DNA of 64,000 bases, from the NCBI GenBank assembly GCA_017948555.1, contig JAFMYY010000003.1, forward strand, positions 186,001 to 250,000, given 5' to 3'. Under the pieces are notes generated by a model, which was given only the letters and a program-made list of their open reading frames with translations, was not told the origin of the DNA and did no database searches. Both the position numbers and the translations under genes were made by a program. Shown one piece after another: positions 62,101 to 64,000 of the stretch (position 1 is the first letter of the stretch; every line of letters begins with the position of its first letter). Origin of the DNA: Cesiribacteraceae bacterium YIM B00369 (GTDB lineage: Bacteria > Bacteroidota > Bacteroidia > Cytophagales > Cyclobacteriaceae).

Positions 62101-63375
62101 ATCGCTGCTAAGCGAACCTGGATTTTGGGAGTCATGCCGGTAGCTTGTATACACCCCTGTTTCCCGGTTTAGATAAAGCAGCCCGCCCCCGTTGGTTCCT
62201 ATCCATAAATTTCCTTTATCGTCCTCTGCAAATGTATTAACATCGTCGTAAGGTAAACCGGACGGAATGGAAGGCTGATTTTTGAAATGCGGAAAGCGAA
62301 AAATGTTAGGGTGATAATAGTTTACCCCTTTTTTAAAGGTACCAATCCACACAATTCCTTCATTGTCTTTATATAAAGTAACAATGCTATTCTGCGAAAG
62401 GCTTTTTTCCATTTCCTCATTATGGAGGATATATTGTACTGAAAAATCTTTTTTATCAATTACATTTATACCTCCATGGTCTGTACCTACCCATATTATT
62501 CCTTTTGAGGCTTCTGTCACGCCCTTTGCAAAATCATTATTTAAGGGGAAGCGGGCCGATTTTTTATGAAAATGGGAAAGTGTTTCAGAAGAAGGATCGT
62601 AAAAGAAAACACCTTTTCCATCAAGCGGCAGAGATACCCAGATAGCATCATCGCTATCCACGAGCAGCTCATAATTAAGGAGCTGGCGGTCAGATTTTTC
62701 TGAAATCGCTGTAGTCCTTTCCGTTACCTTAAGGCTTTTTCCATCCAGCTTTTCCAGAATTCCATTTCTGTGGATCAGCCAGATGTCACCCTCAGCATTC
62801 TGCTGAAGAGCAGACACAAAATTAGAGCTGACAGAGCTGTTGTCTGCCGGGATGCTTTTAAGTATTACCGATTCTTTAGTCGCAGGATTATACCTGGTAA
62901 TGCCGGCACCGGTATGGATAAACCAGTAATTTCCTGCATTATCTTTGATAATATTTTCCACATTATCAGCTGAAAGGGAGTATCTTTTCAGGTATTTACC
63001 CAGATCTTTAGAAAAACTCTCTGTTTGGGGGTTATAAATACTGATACCCGCATTCGTTTGCACCCATATATTTCCTTCAGGATCCTCGAAAAGTTTATTT
63101 ATACCATTGGCATTAATGGAGGATGTATCCCTGGAGTTATAACGAAAAACTTTCAGCTGGTATCCGTCATAGCGGTTCAGCCCTGCCGCTGTTCCTACCC
63201 ATAAGTACCCCCTGCTGTCTTTTAAAAAGCATGTAACCTGGTTATGCGACAAACCATCATTAATGTCGATAAGCGAAAACTTATATTGCTCCGGAAAAAC
63301 AGCATTTGCATTAAATATATTTCCCAGAGCAACTACAAAAACGATAAATATTCCTTTACAACACCTCATGACCAT
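59188..63375 (-). CDS. Hybrid two-component system regulator (HTCS) of the polysaccharide locus
   Basis: This protein of about 1395 residues joins sensor, kinase, receiver and DNA-binding modules. After a signal anchor (GIFIVFVVALG), the periplasmic sensor has about 13 two-component-regulator propeller repeats (phrases like GYLWVGTAAGLNRYDG) and a Y_Y_Y domain (about 740-805, FRYKLEGFDKDW). A membrane helix follows at about 820-838 (LYIMLVLLGLYIS). HisKA has NVSHEFRTPIS (about H877), and the ATPase domain spans about 960-1090 (LLSNAFKFT, DTGIGIP, GSGIGLAI). The receiver at about 1138-1255 has its phospho-acceptor near D1190 in IVSDLMMPEMNG. An AraC-type helix-turn-helix ends the protein. HTCS proteins bind an oligosaccharide and activate the adjacent locus. 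The start at 63375 or two codons later gives a proper signal anchor; the longer frame to 63474 does not. Confidence 0.95.
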   Translation of the reverse strand: MVMRCCKGIFIVFVVALGNIFNANAVFPEQYKFSLIDINDGLSHNQVTCFLKDSRGYLWVGTAAGLNRYDGYQLKVFRYNSRDTSSINANGINKLFEDPEGNIWVQTNAGISIYNPQTESFSKDLGKYLKRYSLSADNVENIIKDNAGNYWFIHTGAGITRYNPATKESVILKSIPADNSSVSSNFVSALQQNAEGDIWLIHRNGILEKLDGKSLKVTERTTAISEKSDRQLLNYELLVDSDDAIWVSLPLDGKGVFFYDPSSETLSHFHKKSARFPLNNDFAKGVTEASKGIIWVGTDHGGINVIDKKDFSVQYILHNEEMEKSLSQNSIVTLYKDNEGIVWIGTFKKGVNYYHPNIFRFPHFKNQPSIPSGLPYDDVNTFAEDDKGNLWIGTNGGGLLYLNRETGVYTSYRHDSQNPGSLSSDIIVSLLIDREGMLWVGTYLGGLNKFDGKTFTHYKSNAEDPESLSDNSVWELFEDSRGNIWAGTLQGGLNLLDKDTEQFIHLKNGAGEIPIHCDYISAMAEDRHGNIWIGGGSGIDILNLKSRKVTYLTHDPADEESLTSNSIWSVYRDSFDNMWVGTADGLNLYNEADSSFLRFTTEDGLPGSNIISILEDRANNLWLSTANGVSNLVIDRSGGVATSRENVSFRNYDERDGLQGKTFNENAALKTGKGEMIFGGANGFNIFYPESLRRNQNTPDIVFTDFQLFSKSVAVGEETGGRILLPRALANVDKVTLYHDENVFAIEFAALNFLHPEKNKFRYKLEGFDKDWHDVDNQNRRVTYTNLDPGEYEFKVLASNNDGVWNEEGSSIIIAVLAPFWKTNEAYALYIMLVLLGLYISRRRTLQKERAKFRLEQERREARQLHELDLMKIRFFTNVSHEFRTPISLILAPVERLLSKSDNPVEQKQYQMIHRNAKRLLNLVNQLLDFRKIEVEGLKLHSSEGNVIKFISESVHSFSDLSEKKNVELTFKSDLKELYAGFDMDKLEKILFNLLSNAFKFTPENGKIEVSAGCYDNDSSSEGIKILEIKVKDTGIGIPKEKHDKVFERFFRNDVPGSMVNQGSGIGLAITKEFVKIHGGTIAVESEPGNGSCFIVRIPVREMAGGPEKYGAEEVGQEEIKEEKLLKRETKKEEAMVPGVPDKNPLVLLVEDNEDFRFYLKDNLGVHFSIIEAQNGKEGWQKALSSGPDLIVSDLMMPEMNGMDLCKKIREDKRTSHIPFVLLTAHAAEEQKLKGLNIGANDYVTKPFNFEILLSRINNLISQKQLMQKVYEKKISVQTSEVNIVSLDDKLIQNAIKIVEENLSNPDFSVELLSRELGMSRAHLYKKMVAITGSSPVEFIRKIRLQRAAQFLEKSQLTVAEVAYKVGFNNTKYFTRYFKSEFNILPSLYAGSRKE

Positions 63376-63731
63376 GTAATATTTTGTCCTGACAGAACCT
63401 GAATATACTACTAATATATATAGTACACCAGAAAAAGGAAAACAATTCATTAATCTGCTATCCCAAAATTTCAATGTTCTGACTTTGAATCATAATACAG
63501 GACAGGACACTCCTTTTCAGGCTAAGGAGGCACTCTGCGAAGAGCATGCAAAAAAAACTGACTGTTGCTCCCCTTTTATTTCAACCGGAAAAGCAGGTAC
63601 TCCTCTGCTCCTCCGTCTAATAATGACCAAAAACAGCTCTGAACTTTTATTCCCGAAACCAATTAAGTCTATGGATTTAATCAATTCATTTCTTATATTT
63701 TGCAGGCAGGGGAACAAAACTATTCAATGGA
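63376..63731. other. Divergent intergenic region between the regulator and FUSC genes
   Basis: These 356 bases separate divergently transcribed genes. They contain an AT-rich patch (63405-63425) near the regulator start and a near-consensus box TATATTTTG about 63694-63702, one base longer than TAnnTTTG, before the FUSC gene. Several overlapping small ORFs have no protein-like features. Confidence 0.4.
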
Positions 63732-64000
63732 ATGAACAGGCAGACAAGGGAAATACAGTATTTTTTATTCAGTCAGTATTTTACAGACGGGATACGGATT
63801 ACCGTGGCTGTTTTACTTCCTGCCCTGCTCTCCACCCTTATTGGCCAGCTCGAAATTGGTTTGGCAGTATCGATAGGCGCTTTTGGGGCCAGCCTCACTG
63901 AAAGCCCCGGCCCTCTGAGCCACAGACGAAACGGCATCTTGCTCTTTGCCGCTTTTAGCTTTTTTGTTACCTTCCTTACCGAAGCAGCAAGAGGCAATCC
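63732..64000 (+). CDS. FUSC (YccS/YhfK-like) family membrane protein, N-terminal fragment
   Basis: From the ATG at 63732 a frame stays open to the window edge (89 codons). It starts MNRQTREIQYFLFSQYFTDG and continues with a hydrophobic segment (ITVAVLLPALLSTLIGQLEI), GLAVSIGAFGASLTESPGP, a basic SHRRNG turn and another membrane helix (LLFAAFSFFVTFL). This is the N-terminal pattern of FUSC-family/YccS-like proteins, large inner-membrane proteins related to aromatic-acid efflux components and of mostly unknown function. It is divergent from the HTCS gene. The reading frame has no stop within the window, so only the first part can be described. Confidence 0.78.
   Translation, partial: MNRQTREIQYFLFSQYFTDGIRITVAVLLPALLSTLIGQLEIGLAVSIGAFGASLTESPGPLSHRRNGILLFAAFSFFVTFLTEAARGN

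Noticed and set aside
63485-63901. A 138-codon plus-strand ORF at the right end
   Set aside because: It overlaps the FUSC gene start in another frame. The frame from 63732 gives clear membrane helices and the FUSC-family N-terminus, and this one does not.

Overview
The window looks like chromosomal DNA of a Bacteroidota bacterium, most likely of the order Cytophagales. The evidence is a SusC/SusD pair with a hybrid two-component regulator, a type IX secretion C-terminal domain on an extracellular glycanase, TAnnTTTG-type -7 promoter elements, weak or absent Shine-Dalgarno sequences, and the gene run CPBP protease, DUF2007 protein, cdsA and psd. The genus is not resolved. I saw no rRNA, tRNA, insertion sequence or CRISPR array.

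Region 1 (1-5533, minus) is the N-terminal 1844 residues of a giant secreted adhesin-like protein. It has a cadherin-like domain, a fibronectin-like segment, and at least eight in-frame 306-bp (102-residue) tandem repeats. Region 2 (6029-17926) is mostly housekeeping: RecQ helicase, YraN, phosphoglucose/phosphomannose isomerase, LipB, phosphatidylserine decarboxylase, glutamate dehydrogenase, CdsA, a DUF2007 protein, a CPBP protease, DusB, a DMT exporter and an atypical HAD protein. Region 3 (18187-25675) holds signalling and uptake genes: a SigJ-like ECF sigma factor without its usual C-terminal SnoaL domain, a degenerate receiver protein, a TonB-dependent receptor, a nitroreductase and a soluble six-PAS histidine kinase.

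Region 4 (25624-31445) is a probable phenolic-lipid or meroterpenoid cluster: SAM methyltransferase, type III polyketide synthase, UbiA prenyltransferase, quinone-oxidoreductase-like protein and FAD oxidoreductase, with a DUF4142 lipoprotein gene inserted. A large HExxH metalloprotease lipoprotein follows.

Region 5 (34407-63375) is the highlight, a polysaccharide utilization locus whose enzymes together match fucogalacto-xyloglucan. On the minus strand, in order of transcription, it reads: hybrid two-component regulator, GH31 alpha-xylosidase, SusC, SusD, a three-module surface lipoprotein, GH2 beta-galactosidase, GH74 endo-xyloglucanase with a T9SS tail, GH3, a GDSL esterase, GH95 alpha-L-fucosidase and a second GH3. 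A convergent alpha/beta-hydrolase esterase gene closes the locus. In the proposed pathway GH74 cuts the backbone outside the cell, SusC/SusD and the lipoprotein capture and import oligosaccharides, the esterases remove acetyl groups, GH95 removes fucose, GH2 removes galactose, GH31 removes xylose and the GH3 enzymes release glucose. Hairpin terminators after the surface lipoprotein and after GH74, and a long inverted repeat between the regulator and GH31, appear to divide the locus into separately adjusted transcripts. The window ends inside a FUSC-family membrane protein gene (63732 onward, plus).
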